Source of the DNA: Polytrichum commune | Taxonomy: Eukaryota; Streptophyta; Polytrichopsida; Polytrichales; Polytrichaceae | Reading direction: 5' to 3' | NCBI GenBank assembly: GCA_950295325.1 | Contig: OX485807.1 | Location: forward strand, 8,151,001 to 8,215,000 | DNA length: 64,000 bases | In this document: in pieces, positions 20,067-31,995 of the stretch | How positions within the stretch are numbered: position 1 is the first letter of the stretch | Layout: each line of letters opens with the position of its first letter | Position numbers and translations under genes: made by a program | The notes under the pieces: model-generated | What the model saw: only the letters and a program-made list of their open reading frames with translations | What the model was told of the DNA's origin: nothing | Databases searched by the model: none

Positions 20067-23000
20067 TGTCGAGGTCACCTTCAAACCCTCAGCAAACTTA
20101 GACGTGTAACCCGCTGCTGACCGGTTTACATGGAAGTTACTCCCACCAAAATTAGATTCTCTTAGTTTCCAAAACTTGTGAAGGTGTCCGTTAACTCTTT
20201 GTTGACTAATTCTTGTGATCTTTAATTTATCGCTTTTGAAATCCTCTTGGAATCGTTGACCTGAGGTTACAAGTTTATGTTCCCCAAAATCTAATATTAA
20301 AGTGCTCTCTAAGAAACTACTTTCCCTAGTTCTTAATCATCTATTCGCTCTTGCATCTTTCATGGTTTGAAAGATCTCGTAAGATAATCTTATTTCTTCA
20401 ATTCCGGAATGTTGTATTTGAAGATCCCTTTTTATAAATCTCCAAGGAGAAAGTGCCTTAGGTTTTCGAGATTATGTTCCCCGAAATCCTAATGTCGAGG
20501 TTAAGTGTTTCAAGGGAAACTCTAAATGTTGCAAACAATATCTTTCATGGTTCGAATGCATCTAATCTTCATTACTTTCTAAGAATATTCCGAGAATGTC
20601 TTCATAAAGAGTTTCTAGTTCAAAACATATTCTTTAACATTATGAAAATCTTGAGAATCATCTTGCCTCTTTAACCTTGATTATATTGTTCTGATGGTAT
20701 CCTTGGTCCTTCAACATTCCAAATTCACTTGAGAATATTTGAGGGATTAGAATCCTTGTTGATTCTAATGTATATGGTAAACCGATTTCCACTTAAAGAT
20801 GTTTGATTACTATCACCCTCATTTATGAGGTATTAAACTCATGGCCTAAATTTCCCCAAGTGTTCCCCTTAGATGCTTTGAAATCCCCTTAGGCTAATTC
20901 CCTTTGAATTGGATTTGGCACCGCGTAATAATTTAGTATCTAGTCATACCCGGTATGACGTGATGGTAAGCCGGTAAGCCCACAACTTACCTTCCTCAAA
21001 TATGAGTGACTTGTGCTTTTACTGTAATAATTTATCTTACTTGGCCGGCTTGAGGTCGGGGATTAACTCGAGTGTACCGCCGAATGAGATTTCCTCCTCT
21101 CTGTAATTATTTCCCTTCGGGTCTTTCGGCTCGAAATTCTCCTTCGTCAAAGGTCTTAGTTACCGGAGCAAACTTGATCCGAAGCTTTGACTACCGTAGT
21201 TTAATAGCAGATTCGGCACAAAATAGTTCTAAAAATAGATGCCTAAAATTTTGGAATATTATTGGCATTTTTTGCCGAATATATAATTAATTATTTTTCA
21301 AAATTGCCTAAAAGTAAGAAATTTTTACTTCTCACTAGAGTTTTACTTACAATGGAAGCATATGTGAATTTTGAAGGAGAGAAGGTGCTCCTTTTGTAAT
21401 CAAGCTCACGTACATTAGTCCACAAAGAATATGGGTTAAGAAGTAGCAAGACTCTAGGCGAGGCTTTTCAAATGTGTTGTACACAAATTTTTGGAGTCCA
21501 ATTGAGCATAGAAGATGAAGTTTTATAGAATTTTGTCGAACTAACAAAAGTTGAGAAATCAATCCTTCTTCCACCTCCAACAAGTTTTGTGTCAAAATAA
21601 GTCTTTATGCAAAAGATATGGACAAAACATTGCAGCCGTGTAAAGATCAAAAAATTAAAATGCGTTCATAACAGTTTTTTGGAGCTCATTTGTGCATAGA
21701 AGATCAACTTTTTTGGAATTTTGTTGGTCTAAGAAAAGTTTAGAAATCAAGTAATCTTTCACCTCCAACAAATTTTATGTCATTTGAAGACTCTATGCAA
21801 AAGTTATGCGTGCTATTAAAATGACGTCTAACTAGGTGCTTCACCTCAAAGTTTACATATCCCATATGCATTGTTGAACACAACTCCACTCTACTTGCAT
21901 AAAGCACAGAGCATTCTTAACTCTTCACTCACATCTTACTTGTCATTCAATGCAAGAGAGATGTACAAGACATAAGTTGAAATAGAAAATTAAAAATGAA
22001 TGTAAGCCGAATTTTTAAAAATTAAAAGATAAAATTGCCGAAAAATTAAATATACTATTTTTAGGTGCCGAACCTACTTTTTGAACTTTAATTAAATATT
22101 AGGCAGCAAGTTGCCTAACCTGCTAGTAAACTACGGTAATTTGCCTTAGTGTAGTAACATGTGCTAATATCCTCCGAGTTAGGATTTGAGAACCTCAGCT
22201 AAATATTTTAACACTTTAGAATGCCCTCCGAGTTAGGGTATGTATTTGCCTCGGCTAGCTATCTTCATGCATGATTGTCTTCAATGCCCTCCGAGTTAGG
22301 GCTCAAGTATGCCTCGGCTACTCGCATTACTTTATAATGCCCTCCGAGTTAGGGCTCGTATATGCCTCGGCTACTCGCATTAATATTCCAATGCCCTCCG
22401 AGTTAGGGCTCGAATACCTCGGCTAATCGCATTAGTATTCTAATGCCCTCCGAGTTAGGGCTCGAATGCCTCGGCTAATTGCGATGCTAGCTCGATTGCC
22501 CTCCGAGTTAGGGCACGAAAACCTCGGCTAAATATACTAGCTTGAGAGAGTGCTAGAGGCTCCGACACTCATGTAGAGTTTGCATGTTCAAATGAAGTGT
22601 ATTAGGTGCCTTAACTTTGGCTTCTTATATAGTATTTGACATCTAGCTTTCTTCAAAATTCCCTAAATGCAAGCTGCGGCTAAATATAATCTGTAATCTA
22701 TTTTTAGCCTGGATTACGGGCTTCTACTTCTACTTTTATAAATCTATTCTCCTAAGATGTCCTCACGGTTTACATAAGCCTTGGTAGTTATTGGTTACAT
22801 ATTCATTTTGTCCTCATCCATCCCTTTAAATTAGGCACATGTGTAATTGTTCGTGCCTCTTCGGTTCCTAATTAGTCTCGTTCACACTAGATTTCCTAGG
22901 CTAAGCTCCTTGTTCCCGGTATGCTTGTGGGCGTTCCCTTCATCCGGGCGTTCCCGATGTACTCTCTCTCGTTCCCGGCCGCTCTCAGTGGTTCTCGGCC

Positions 23001-24105
23001 GCTCCGGTGCGCTCCCTTGTTCCCCGCCGCTCCCGGTAGGTTCCCGGTGCGCTCACTTCTCGCGGCCCTCGTTCCCGAGCCACCTCGGTTGTTCCCGGTG
23101 CGCTCCCCACGTTCCCGGGAGTTCCCCTCGTTCCCGGTGCGCTACATAACCGGTGGCCCGGTCCTCAACCATTAACCTGCCCGGTTCTCAAGCTTCCCTT
23201 TTCGGCTCGCTCCTTAGCCGCCAATCTGTCCTTCCTGCCACGATCTCTCTCTCTCGCCGCTAATACCCGCCTGTTATCCGTCTCCCTCTAGCCGCTTCTT
23301 CGGCCACCTGCAAGCCCTTCCACCTCTGGTTCTCGGCCGCTCCTGGTCCTCTTCGACGTTTGGTTTTCTGCAGCTCATCCGCTACTCTTGGATGCTGGGA
23401 GGCATACACTAGGCAACTATGGCCTCACAATGGGCCAAAGCCCATGGAGGCCGTGCCGTTCGGCCTCGGGTGGGTGAGGCCACACCACCTCACCCATATA
23501 AGCCTCTGGGACTTTACGCGGGGCCCCTACCCCACCGTCAACCAACCTCTTGTCTCTCTACCAAGAGTTGGGGCCAAGTGGACATTCTCCTTTAGCTGCT
23601 GGGCCTAGAACCCCCCCAGCAGCTTCAGACCATCATAACTTCCTTATATGATGTCTGATCATAACAACCAACCACTCCATCTTCATCTAAGATTCACGTA
23701 GATGCCGATGGACTCCTCACTTGCCCCATTCGGGTAAGTCTTGAGGAAGTTATGCCTGTTTGAACCTTGGCAGTCCCGGAAATCACTCCCAGGCACTGCT
23801 GTACCAGGGCGCTGTCCCGGGACAGCGCCCCATTCAAATGGCCATAACTCCTAGCTCACACCTCCGCTTGAGGTGATCTTGAGCATTGTAGAATCACCAC
23901 GCCATGAGCTACGCATAGCTCATGGCCTTACCCTCATGCCTCCTAGTCTCCGTGGGTGGGAGGCGTTCCCAACGCCCGGGGCCCTCACCCACACTAGGAT
24001 CACTTGGGCCCTCTCACCAACAGCGCCACAAGTCCCGGGTGTCACTCCGGGGTCCCCCTTGTGCCCATGGTGTTTTGGGCACTCCTCATGGAGAGGTGCG
24101 CGACA
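20067..24105 (-). repeat. Candidate 4-kb LTR of the gypsy element
   Basis: It starts (on +) TGTCGAGG next to the primer binding site. A plausible other end is ...GCGCGACA at 24105, giving TGTCG...CGACA termini. The matching LTR is missing, so the outer end is a guess. Inside are AT-rich DNA (20.1-22.1 kb), a tandem repeat (22147-22545), a C/G-rich 'gttcccggtgcgctc' tract (22900-23150) and a perfect 24-bp palindrome at 23807-23830 with core GCGCTGTCCCGGGACAGCGC. Another inverted repeat, ccatgagct...agctcatgg, lies at about 23900-23925. No gene is seen. Confidence 0.45.
22147..22545 (+). repeat. About 52-60-bp tandem repeat, seven copies
   Basis: Each unit has 'gccctccgagttagggct' followed by a 'cctcggctaa/ctcgcatta' segment. 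Seven units are visible with decreasing divergence. It lies within the candidate LTR. Confidence 0.85.
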
Positions 24106-24125
24106 CAAATAAAGAGCGACGCATT

Positions 24126-25906
24126 TGTGAGCCCAAAATGGTGCCCACATGTGGTGATTAACTCTTCGAAACCAATTTTAGTTTGACTTTGATGTGTTAT
24201 GATTATTCACAAAACATAAAAAGAGTGAAGTGTGGTTTGGATTTAAGTTTAGGCTTTAGAATGTGTTGTGTGATTATTTCAAGGTTTGATTTCAATAAGA
24301 GGATGCCTTGATTATGTGAGTAGTGGGTAAGGTGAAGCAAGGTGAGCTCCGCGGGTTAAATGCCCACTTTTGGATCCACCTTGGTAGTTTAGGAAGAAGG
24401 AAGCTTGGTGGATGGGGATTAGTCCCTACTTTGGAGGAGAGGGTTAAAGGATTGTGATTGGAGGTGCTAATCCTCTCACCCTATCCTCACCTCTCTCTCC
24501 CTCTCTCCCTCTCTCCCTCTTTGCTACTTAAGGTGTTCTTTCTCTCATTTGCCTCTCTCTCCATCAAGCGCTCTCAAGGGAGCAAGCTCTTAAGAGCTTG
24601 AGCCACGTGTGTGGGTCATTAGTTTTAGTGAAGTTAAGTAGTTAAGCTCTCCCTTTCAAATCCTCTCAAGGGGAGCGAGCTCTTAGAGTTTGAGGCTTAT
24701 GTGTGGATTAGTTAGTTATAGTGAAGTTAGGAAGTTAATCCCTCTTATGAGTAAGGGAAGTTTAGAGTCATTGGACTAAGCTCATGAGTAGTGGTTAGAT
24801 TGGATTAATTTAGTGGGAGGTGTGCATTCATTAGTTAAGAGGCTTAGATGAGCAATTGATTAAGCACTAGAGTTGAAATTAGTTTGGTGTTGATTTCATC
24901 AACTGCTGTCGGGACTGCTAGTCCAGGGGCCTCCCAAGGCTCAACTGCTGCCGGGACTGCTTAGTCCAGGGCCTCCCAGGCTCAACTGCTGCCGGGACTG
25001 CTAGTCCAGGGGCCTCCCAAGGCTCAACTACTGCCGGGACTGCTTAGTCCAGGGGCCTCCCAGGCTCAACTGCTGCCGGGACTGCTAGTCCAGGGGCCTC
25101 CCAAGGCTCAACTACTGCCGGGACTGCTTAGTCCAGGGGCCTCCCAAGGCTCAACTGCTGCCGGGACTGCTAGTCCAGGGGCCTCCCAAGGCTCAACTGC
25201 TGCCGGGACTGCTTAGTCCAGGGCCTCCCAGGCTCAACTGCTGCCGGGACTGCTAGTCCAGGGGCCTCCCAAGGCTCGTTATCTCAGTAGCCGAAAGGGC
25301 CGAGACCAGCTCATTGAAGTGGTGAAAGCGAAGGTCAACTTTAAGGGAACCTGGATGGTTGGTTTAAGCTGGGTTACCGAGGAATGGGTTTAGGGGCCTA
25401 AAGCTTAGCCCAAATCGAACATTATCACTAAAACTAAGGATAGGGCAAGTTATGCATTTTAGATTATTCTAGTGCATATGTAAGTTTTAGACTTATTAGG
25501 CTAGGTAGTGTGAGGTGTGGCTTGCTAGTAAATGTAATTGGGGTGGACTAGTAAGAATAGTGTTTTTGAACACTCGCATCTTATTGGGCAAATAAATCAC
25601 TTGCATTATTAATGGAGAAGGTGGATGACCCCCGCGATGACGAGACAAAGGAGGTTAGGCCAAAGGTTGTGAGGGGGATGTCTTTAAAGGCATGTGTGGC
25701 CATGGCCGCGGGTTGGACTCTTGAGAAAGCCAACTCTAGCACAAGCCAAGAGGCCAACATTAATAAAGTACAATGAGTGAGACAATACATGTTCATTTGG
25801 ACATGAAAATTACCTTGCACATGGTTCAATGTTGTAATAGATAAATGTGATTCTCAAAGTCATCACCTGGACTAGGACGCTTAAGGGTGGTGGATTTGGC
25901 CTCACA
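24126..25906 (+). mobile_element. Solo LTR 1, with perfect 5-bp target duplication
   Basis: It starts TGTGAGCCCAAAATGG and ends GGCCTCACA, so the termini are inverted (TGTGAG/CTCACA) with canonical TG...CA. It is flanked by gcatt at 24121-24125 and 25907-25911. It is homologous end to end with solo LTR 2 but longer, mainly because of an internal tandem repeat. There are no internal coding domains, so it is a product of LTR-LTR recombination. Confidence 0.92.
24901..25277 (+). repeat. Nine-copy 42-bp tandem repeat with alternating subtypes
   Basis: Units read aactgctgccgggactgc followed by (t)tagtccagg and a 'cctcccaaggctc' end. Units with 'ctag' and 'cttag' alternate strictly, so the higher-order unit is a dimer of about 84 bp. 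It lies within solo LTR 1 and is absent from solo LTR 2. Confidence 0.92.
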
Positions 25907-26029
25907 GCATTGTTTCCGGTTATGCGTCATAGTGCTTCGGAAGATGCACGACTTTCTATCCTCTCCGCTATGCACCTGCAAAAAACATGAGCACTGTCAT
26001 TATTTGGAACTGGAGGACATGAAAATAAA

Positions 26030-26400
26030 CATGAATGCATTGAAGGACATAAAATTAAGCATAAACCCAAAACCAAGACACCACTATCTGAAGGACATGG
26101 TTGGTAACCAAGAAGCAATTGAAGGACTTGGAAATCAACATGGAAACAGTGAAGGATATGAAATGAATCATCATATTTAAACCCTAAACAACTACACAAT
26201 GAAGGACATGGGCCCTAAACCAAGAAGCAATTGAAGGAATTGGAAATCAACATGGAAACATTGAAGGACAGGAAATGAAACATCATATTTAAACCAGGAC
26301 ACCACTACACAATGAAGGACATGGTTCTAAACCAAGAAGTAGTTGAAGGACTTGAAAATCATCATGGAAACATTGAAGGGGACATCACATCTATGCACAT
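26030..26400 (+). repeat. About 120-bp imperfect tandem repeat, three copies
   Basis: The recurrent block is 'aaggacatggttctaaacca', 'agaagcaattgaaggacttg', 'gaaatcaacatggaaaca' and 'aaccaggacaccactac'. It lies in an inferred intron of the unrecognised gene. Confidence 0.75.
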
Positions 26401-27544
26401 CTATAACTGAATAACATGAATATAAACCTGAAAACACCTAAATGACATAGAACCTGCTGAAATCCAAAAACATGCTTACATGATGTACAATGCAGACAGT
26501 ATAATGCACTCCTTAGTTTTGACAACTCAGAATGAGCTAAACTTCAACTATGGAGGAAGAATGAGAAAGAACCAACTCCATGACACAATTCTAAACCCAA
26601 ACAAGGAGAAAACACAATGCCTTACTTTGTCTTGCCACCCTGGAGTCCCATTGATGCAGGTGTCCACAAAAGCGGCTCTTCCCAACCACTTGATCATGTC
26701 ATCGTCCTCCAAGGCATGAAAGTTAGATTCCAGTGCTTCAGGAACAAGTCTTGCAGTCGTCCATGAAACCTCAGCAACGCCTTTGGATGTCATATTTGCA
26801 AAAAATCTGCACCAAAACCGTAACAGTGAAGGACACAAGTCAGGGGATTGCACCATACATAGCAAAGCAAAGAAAACATAATACTAAAAAGTTCTTCAAA
26901 TGACACCCGCGACTTGCAACTGATTGAAATGAAATGTGAGTAATGCGTGTCAAACCTGATTGATGAAATGGGAGGCGTACACAACAAGGTTTCTTGTAAA
27001 AGTTGTCCTAACAGAAAACTATATCACATACAGAAATGAGCATACAATAGCCAGTTTATAAATCAATTTCGTTATTGTATGAAGTTATCTCCCAAACATA
27101 GACAATAGAAGTTCATTTCATGAAAGTATAATTTTTATTGATGTTGGTTTGCATTATGTGGAAATTGAAAAGAAAACCATAAGCCCACAAAAGAAAATGT
27201 GATTTCAATCCGGTGCTACCAGCATCACTTCAATACATAACACTCAGTGAATTCCACTAAAACAATAAATGAATATACAATTGAAAATAAACTGAGATAC
27301 TTACATTGAATGGCTAAGTGTCTCAACGGCAGCTTCGTGGCCAAGGAAATAATTCACAACAACTTCCTCCTCATTTTTCTTGTCTAGCAAAACAAAGGCC
27401 ACAATTGTAAGTTGCCTAGACCCTTAAAATCTGAAAACTGTGAAATATGAGACCAGCATTGAAATGTAGCCCAAAACTTCAATGCAGACCAGGCACTGGG
27501 GTTGAAAGAGTAGCAGGGGTTTTAAGAGCAATTTCAATCACAAG

Positions 27545-28450
27545 CAGAAGAGCCACATTGTGCAATTAGACACCCACTTTCCACCTTAAACTTTAAGAGG
27601 GACCCTAAACCAAAAAACCTGATTTTTCCTCCTGGCGAAGAGTGGTTGTTCGGCACTCAGGATTGTCAAACGAGCAAGGATTTAAAGAGCCTGGCACTTG
27701 CATGGAAAATAGCTCCATTGCCATGGTGCGACTAACAAAGAACTAAACACCTGCACTTGTGAATTTACAGAGTATGATGTCCACCCAAAACTTAAAGCTA
27801 AACACTAAACCCAAAAACCTGACTTTTCCTACTTGCTCAAAGTGGTTGTTCGGCACTCAGGATTGACAGACAAGCATGGTTTTAAAAAGCCAGACTGTGC
27901 AATCACGGGTAGATCACTTAGTGCATTTTAAAAACGACGTGCGGCATAATATAGAGAGGATTAAAATCATTTGAAATAAAAAGTATAAAGGAATTCCAAA
28001 TAATGAAGGGGCCATTAAATGTAGACAATCCCATTATAAATAAGTTAGATGGACATAAAATGTGGGCCATTATTTTTTTGTAAAATTAATATAGGGGCTG
28101 AAGATAAGGATCCTAGAAGGTATGTTTAGTATGGTATGTAAATGGGTTTGGGACTCACGGGGATGGATGATAATTGGGATTTCCGTCTGTCCAAAATTAC
28201 TTAAAAGGAATATAGAGTACAAAAAATTGCAGTGACTTGGACAATATAAGTAATGGAAGGGTGCAAACAAATGGGCCATTTTTGAAATTTAAGTAATTAT
28301 AGGGAGGCTTTAATTCAGCCCTTGAAGGTAAATAGCCCCAAAACAAATAACCCCCAGCCGCACGTGGTGCACAAAAATGGCTTGGAGTGATCTACCCGTG
28401 TGTGCAATTAGACATTTATTGTTGCATGGTGCGACTAGCAAACACCTAGA
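27545..28450 (+). repeat. About 200-bp direct repeats in an intron, interrupted by a MITE
   Basis: Copies near 27560-27740 and 27760-27903 share 'gtggttgttcggcactcagg' and 'aacctga(t/c)ttttcct', and a third partial copy resumes after the MITE at 28401 ('tgtgcaattagaca', 'atggtgcgactagcaaacacc'). Confidence 0.7.
27904..28400. mobile_element. 497-bp MITE with 8-bp target duplication, copy 2
   Basis: Terminal inverted repeats begin CACGGGTAGATCACT and contain the same inner 'acgtgcgg' motif as copy 1. It is flanked by tgtgcaat at 27896-27903 and 28401-28408, a perfect 8-bp duplication. The interior is unrelated to that of copy 1, so only the ends are conserved between family members. Confidence 0.9.
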
Positions 28451-28875
28451 CACTTAGAAATTGTACTATTCTTGCAAAACTGTGAGTAATCCTTGAGAGA
28501 ACCAGAAGAAGTAAGGGATTTGGTCATCTTCAAAGCTGGTAAAACCAAGCAAAACCCTAAACCCTAAATGGCGATCTCAACTGCTTTTGCCCTAAACTCT
28601 CTCCGATCACCACCCTAAACTCCAAGTGCGATCATTCACGATATGCACACATCTTCTAGTGTGGCGACTCACAAGAACTGGTTGGGTTTGCGAGCGAAGA
28701 GGGTAGCAAGAGGGTACTTAGAGGATTGCACAATGAAGAAGAGGACTGCAGATCATGATCAGAAGAGGATTGCGCAATGAACAAGCACAGATTAGTTGTA
28801 TCATTGAACCTGAACCCTAATGATTGAAGTCGAAATGTTGGCGTAATCATACCCTAGCTGTTGATGTGAGACTGT

Positions 28876-29813
28876 TGTGAGGCCAAACCCACCACCCTTA
28901 AGCGTCCTAGTCCGGGTGATGGTTTTCAGAATCACATGTGTCATACCAAAGCTCGTGGTAACATGGAATGTACTTCCATCTCAACAAGCTCCCAACTCAC
29001 TTGAAAGCATGATGCTTTATTAATGCTAGTCTCTTGAATAGGTAGAGCATTGGTCTTTTCAAGGGTCGACCAACTACTACACTTAACCTTACTAAGTCCC
29101 CTACAAGTCTCTATGAATTCTACTAATTCTACTAATCCTTCTACTAATTCCCATACAACTCTAATTCTAAAATTCAATTCTATGAGAGGAACAACAAGAG
29201 GGAGAAAGGGAGAAGGAGAGGGGAATGGAGAGGGTAAGGGGGCCTTGTATGAACCTCTCCCCTTTACCCACACTCCCCTCTCAATACAACATGCTCATGT
29301 GCCCACACACACGTGCAAGATGGAAGAGCGCGAAGGAAGAGGGAGTAAATAGGAACACAAGTGAATGAAGAAGGTGAGAGAAAGGAATATATAGGGGAAG
29401 GGAAGGGGTGACCACCCCTCAAAGCTCAAGATAAGCCCCTCGATCCTCTCCTACTTCGTACGCTCTTATCCTATCCGCCAAGTAAGCCTCTCGATCCTCG
29501 CCTACTTCGTATACTCTTATCCTATCCGCTAAGCCTTCAACTCCTAAACCAACAAGATGGATCCCAATTCAAATATTTAAATTCAATGAGCTCCCCTTGG
29601 TCCACCACATGCTACACTCACCTAACCAAAGAACTTCCTTCATGTCACTAAGCTTCTAATCAACTACACCACATAAGCCTAAGGCCTAAACATAACTTCA
29701 CACCAAGCCTCACTCTTTTTATATTTTGTGAAAATAATTATAAAACATCAAAATGTAACTCCTAATGGTTTCAAAGGGTTAATAACACATGTGGGCACCA
29801 TTTTGGGCTCACA
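28876..29813 (-). mobile_element. Solo LTR 2, inverted relative to solo LTR 1
   Basis: On + it begins TGTGAGGCCAAACCC and ends GGGCTCACA, the reverse complement of solo LTR 1's termini, with homology at both ends. The flanks actgt (28871-28875) and actgc (29814-29818) form a target duplication with one mismatch. At 938 bp it lacks the 42-bp tandem repeat. It contains a purine/pyrimidine-rich tract at 29190-29270. Confidence 0.88.
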
Positions 29814-29818
29814 ACTGC

Positions 29819-30344
29819 TCGATCAAATTCTTCGCCGCGACGGCCAATCACAATGACAACACCAAATCTGTCCTCAGCGCCGTCATCACCACAAGGATCT
29901 GCACAATCATTTTGATTCATGCAGTACACTCAAGAGAAAAGACAACCCTGAAAGACGTGACAATACATGGGCTTACCCCACCCCTCGAAGAACCTCCGGA
30001 ACGAGGGTTGGAGCCCGAGGTTCTTCATCCACGCTCCACCTTCCGGGCCGGTCGTCTCTACCGGTCGCACCGGTTGCCTCGTCGTCGGGCAGCTCCATCC
30101 GGGCTGACCCTGACCTGTCAGGGGCCCCCTACAAAAACTCGTAGGGGGTAGGATATTGTCTGCCCAACTTCATGGTCTATGGTATAAACAACCCCTTAAT
30201 GTAGCAGTTTGATCTCCCCGTTCATTGGAACATGGCCAATTAAACAAGAGAATAAAGACTTATATAGAGACATCGGCAATGCATGTCACCATGACAATCA
30301 AGTGATGTCAGCAACATAGCGGTCCCCGGCAGTGGAAAGCTCTA
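29819..30344. other. Intergenic, no gene recognised
   Basis: A GC-richer stretch (29950-30150) has an open frame on + but no splice context or recognisable domain. I assign nothing. Confidence 0.5.
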
Positions 30345-31100
30345 CAGTCTAACCTCGTTAACACGACACTCGTTTATACGACACCCTCGATATTACAACA
30401 CATTTTTACAAGACCCAACTTTTTAGCCCAAAACTCCCTCTTTTATACGACTACAACACTTGATAGTGCGACATTTCGAATCTCCGTTTTGTCATATCAA
30501 AGAGGAAGTTAATGCTAAAAATCTTTTCATCTACGTTATGCACATTTAAAATACATCCATTTTCATTTGCGAACTTCATGATAGTTAGGGTAAAAAGTGT
30601 AGAATGGACATGGTTAGGGTTAGAGTGGCCTCATGCCTAGTATGTTGCCTTGTACACGGATGACATAGTATCACCAATATTTTATTGGAAAACTCTTTAT
30701 ATTTTGGTGTTAATGAAATTATTAGTTTTCAAATTTAGATAAGATGATAGTTGCTAACTCGGGTGAGCAACACCAAAGATCTTTGGACTCCTATTTCAAG
30801 AGTTCTTGAAAATATTTATATTATTTGGAGTTATAAGTTATTATTTCATACCATCTATGTTGCTTAAACTTGTATATATTTTGAAGCTCATACAACTTAT
30901 GTTTTTGTATTCCCTCAATAATACGACAACCTTACGCCATTTGTCATATTAATGAGAAGGCGACACCTCGACAATACGATTTTTTGGTGTTTCCTAAACG
31001 GAGGGAAGCTATCTTATGAGCGGTGAGCAGTAACACATGAGCAATGAGCAATAACATATGAGCAATGATTCCAAATTTAGTAAAGACACACGGGTTTAGG
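30345..31100. mobile_element. Pogo/Tigger-like nonautonomous element remnant
   Basis: After a TA dinucleotide the sequence reads CAGTCTAACCTCGTTAACAC and then repeated '(t)acgacac' phrases, the style of pogo/Tigger termini. Similar 'aatacgacaac' phrases recur near 30920-30990. The far end ('ctatcttatgagcggtgagc' plus 10-bp 'gagcaat' repeats) recurs in reverse orientation near 62020-62100. No transposase is present. Confidence 0.4.
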
Positions 31101-31309
31101 GTACACAACCAAAATTTTGACAAATTAATTGCATATTTTCAATTGTAAATTGCCAATATTTTAAATGAAGCACAAGTGAAAGGGCCCTATTTCCATAGAT
31201 CATTTAAAACACTTTCAATTCATTGCTGATTTTTATTATAATAATCCAAACCAATACATGTCATTTATTGACATCCTTATACATGTAGTTACAACCAACA
31301 CTTGCACAA

Positions 31310-31995
31310 CTACTCACATTCCACAACACCATCAAGCTCAAGTAGGTGAATAACCTCATTATACATACATGTAGGTGCCATAATTGTGAGCCACTCAAAC
31401 TGCTCACGGGTTGAATTAAGGCCCAGAATCTACAAATGAAAGGAAATTAGATATTAGAAATAGTCAATATGTAGGTAACTACTAGGTTTTGAGACATCCG
31501 CCTGTGGATGCGAGTTGTGTAAGAGACTGGTATTACGTCTGTATCAACCCGGGTTCGAATCCGGTTGGTTACATTGACTGGTGCTATCCCAAATTGAGCT
31601 AGTGATAAAGCAGGAATAATTTATAGGCGGATACCAAGAAGACGTTACTACGCGGATGTGCGTAGAATCTTCTCAATTATTTTTTATTTTTAGAAACTTG
31701 TTATTATTTATCCATGTCAATCAATCAAACCGCTCACGGTTGGGTCGTAGTCTAAATAGAAATGAAGTTACTGAATCATTTGAAATACTTCCAACCCATT
31801 GCTGATTTTTATTATAAAAATCCAAACAAAAACATGTCATATTTTGACATTCAAATATATGGTACTTAATAGACCATTTGCAATACTACTCACACTCTAC
31901 AATACCAACAAGTTCAAGTAGTCGCATGACCTCGTTATAGGTATATGTAGGTGCATGAATGAACTTGTCACTCTCGTAATCCACCTTGCACAAAA
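31310..31995 (-). repeat. Two diverged copies of a terminal-exon-like segment
   Basis: On the - strand, 31430-31312 reads FEWLTIMAPTCMYNEVIHLL and ends ELDGVVECE-stop. 31993-31890 reads FIHAPTYTYNEVMRLLEL and ends VGIVECE-stop. The homology extends downstream of the stops. These look like duplicated last exons of an unrecognised gene. A SINE-like sequence lies between them. Confidence 0.45.
31495..31695 (+). mobile_element. tRNA-derived SINE-like sequence
   Basis: A Pol III B box (GGTTCGAATCC, 31552-31562) lies about 40 bases after a weak A-box-like stretch (tggatgcgagttg). A non-tRNA body and a T-rich end (31678-31693) follow. The tRNA cloverleaf cannot be completed, so it is not a functional tRNA. 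Confidence 0.5.

Larger units (their letters stand above)
11101..24105 (-). mobile_element. Truncated Ty3/gypsy LTR retrotransposon with nested insertion
   Basis: Read on the - strand: candidate LTR (20067-24105), primer binding site, an extra 5' ORF, gag with zinc knuckles, protease, reverse transcriptase and RNase H, ending right after RNase H near 11260. Integrase, polypurine tract and the 3' LTR are absent. The coding frame is broken at several points and interrupted by a 2.9-kb insertion in the RT thumb. The left boundary is not precise. The element cannot move by itself. Confidence 0.85.
25912..28530 (-). pseudogene. Unrecognised small multi-exon gene, probably disrupted
   Basis: Splice-bounded open segments are visible on the - strand. 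A possible first exon starts with ATG at about 28526 (MTKSLTSSGSLKDYSQF). An exon at 27304-27412 reads QLTIVAFVLLDKKNEEEVVV...ETLSHSM, with donor gtaagt. An exon at 26633-26812 reads FFANMTSKGVAEVSWTTARL...GWQDK, with donor gtaagg and acceptor gtgcag. A last piece at about 25915-25985 (HSGEDRKSCIFRS) abuts the insertion site of solo LTR 1. I do not recognise the family. The LTR probably removed or displaced the 3' end, and introns carry repeats and a MITE. Confidence 0.4.

Noticed and set aside
24126-29813. One composite element bounded by long terminal inverted repeats
   Set aside because: Each end is a complete LTR with its own different target duplication, so they are two separate solo LTRs.
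29789-30151. Protein-coding gene on + in GC-rich DNA
   Set aside because: No start or splice context, no recognisable domain, and the frame begins inside solo LTR 2.
31501-31575. Functional tRNA gene
   Set aside because: A B box is present, but a cloverleaf and acceptor stem cannot be formed, and the transcript body extends into unrelated sequence. A SINE fits better.
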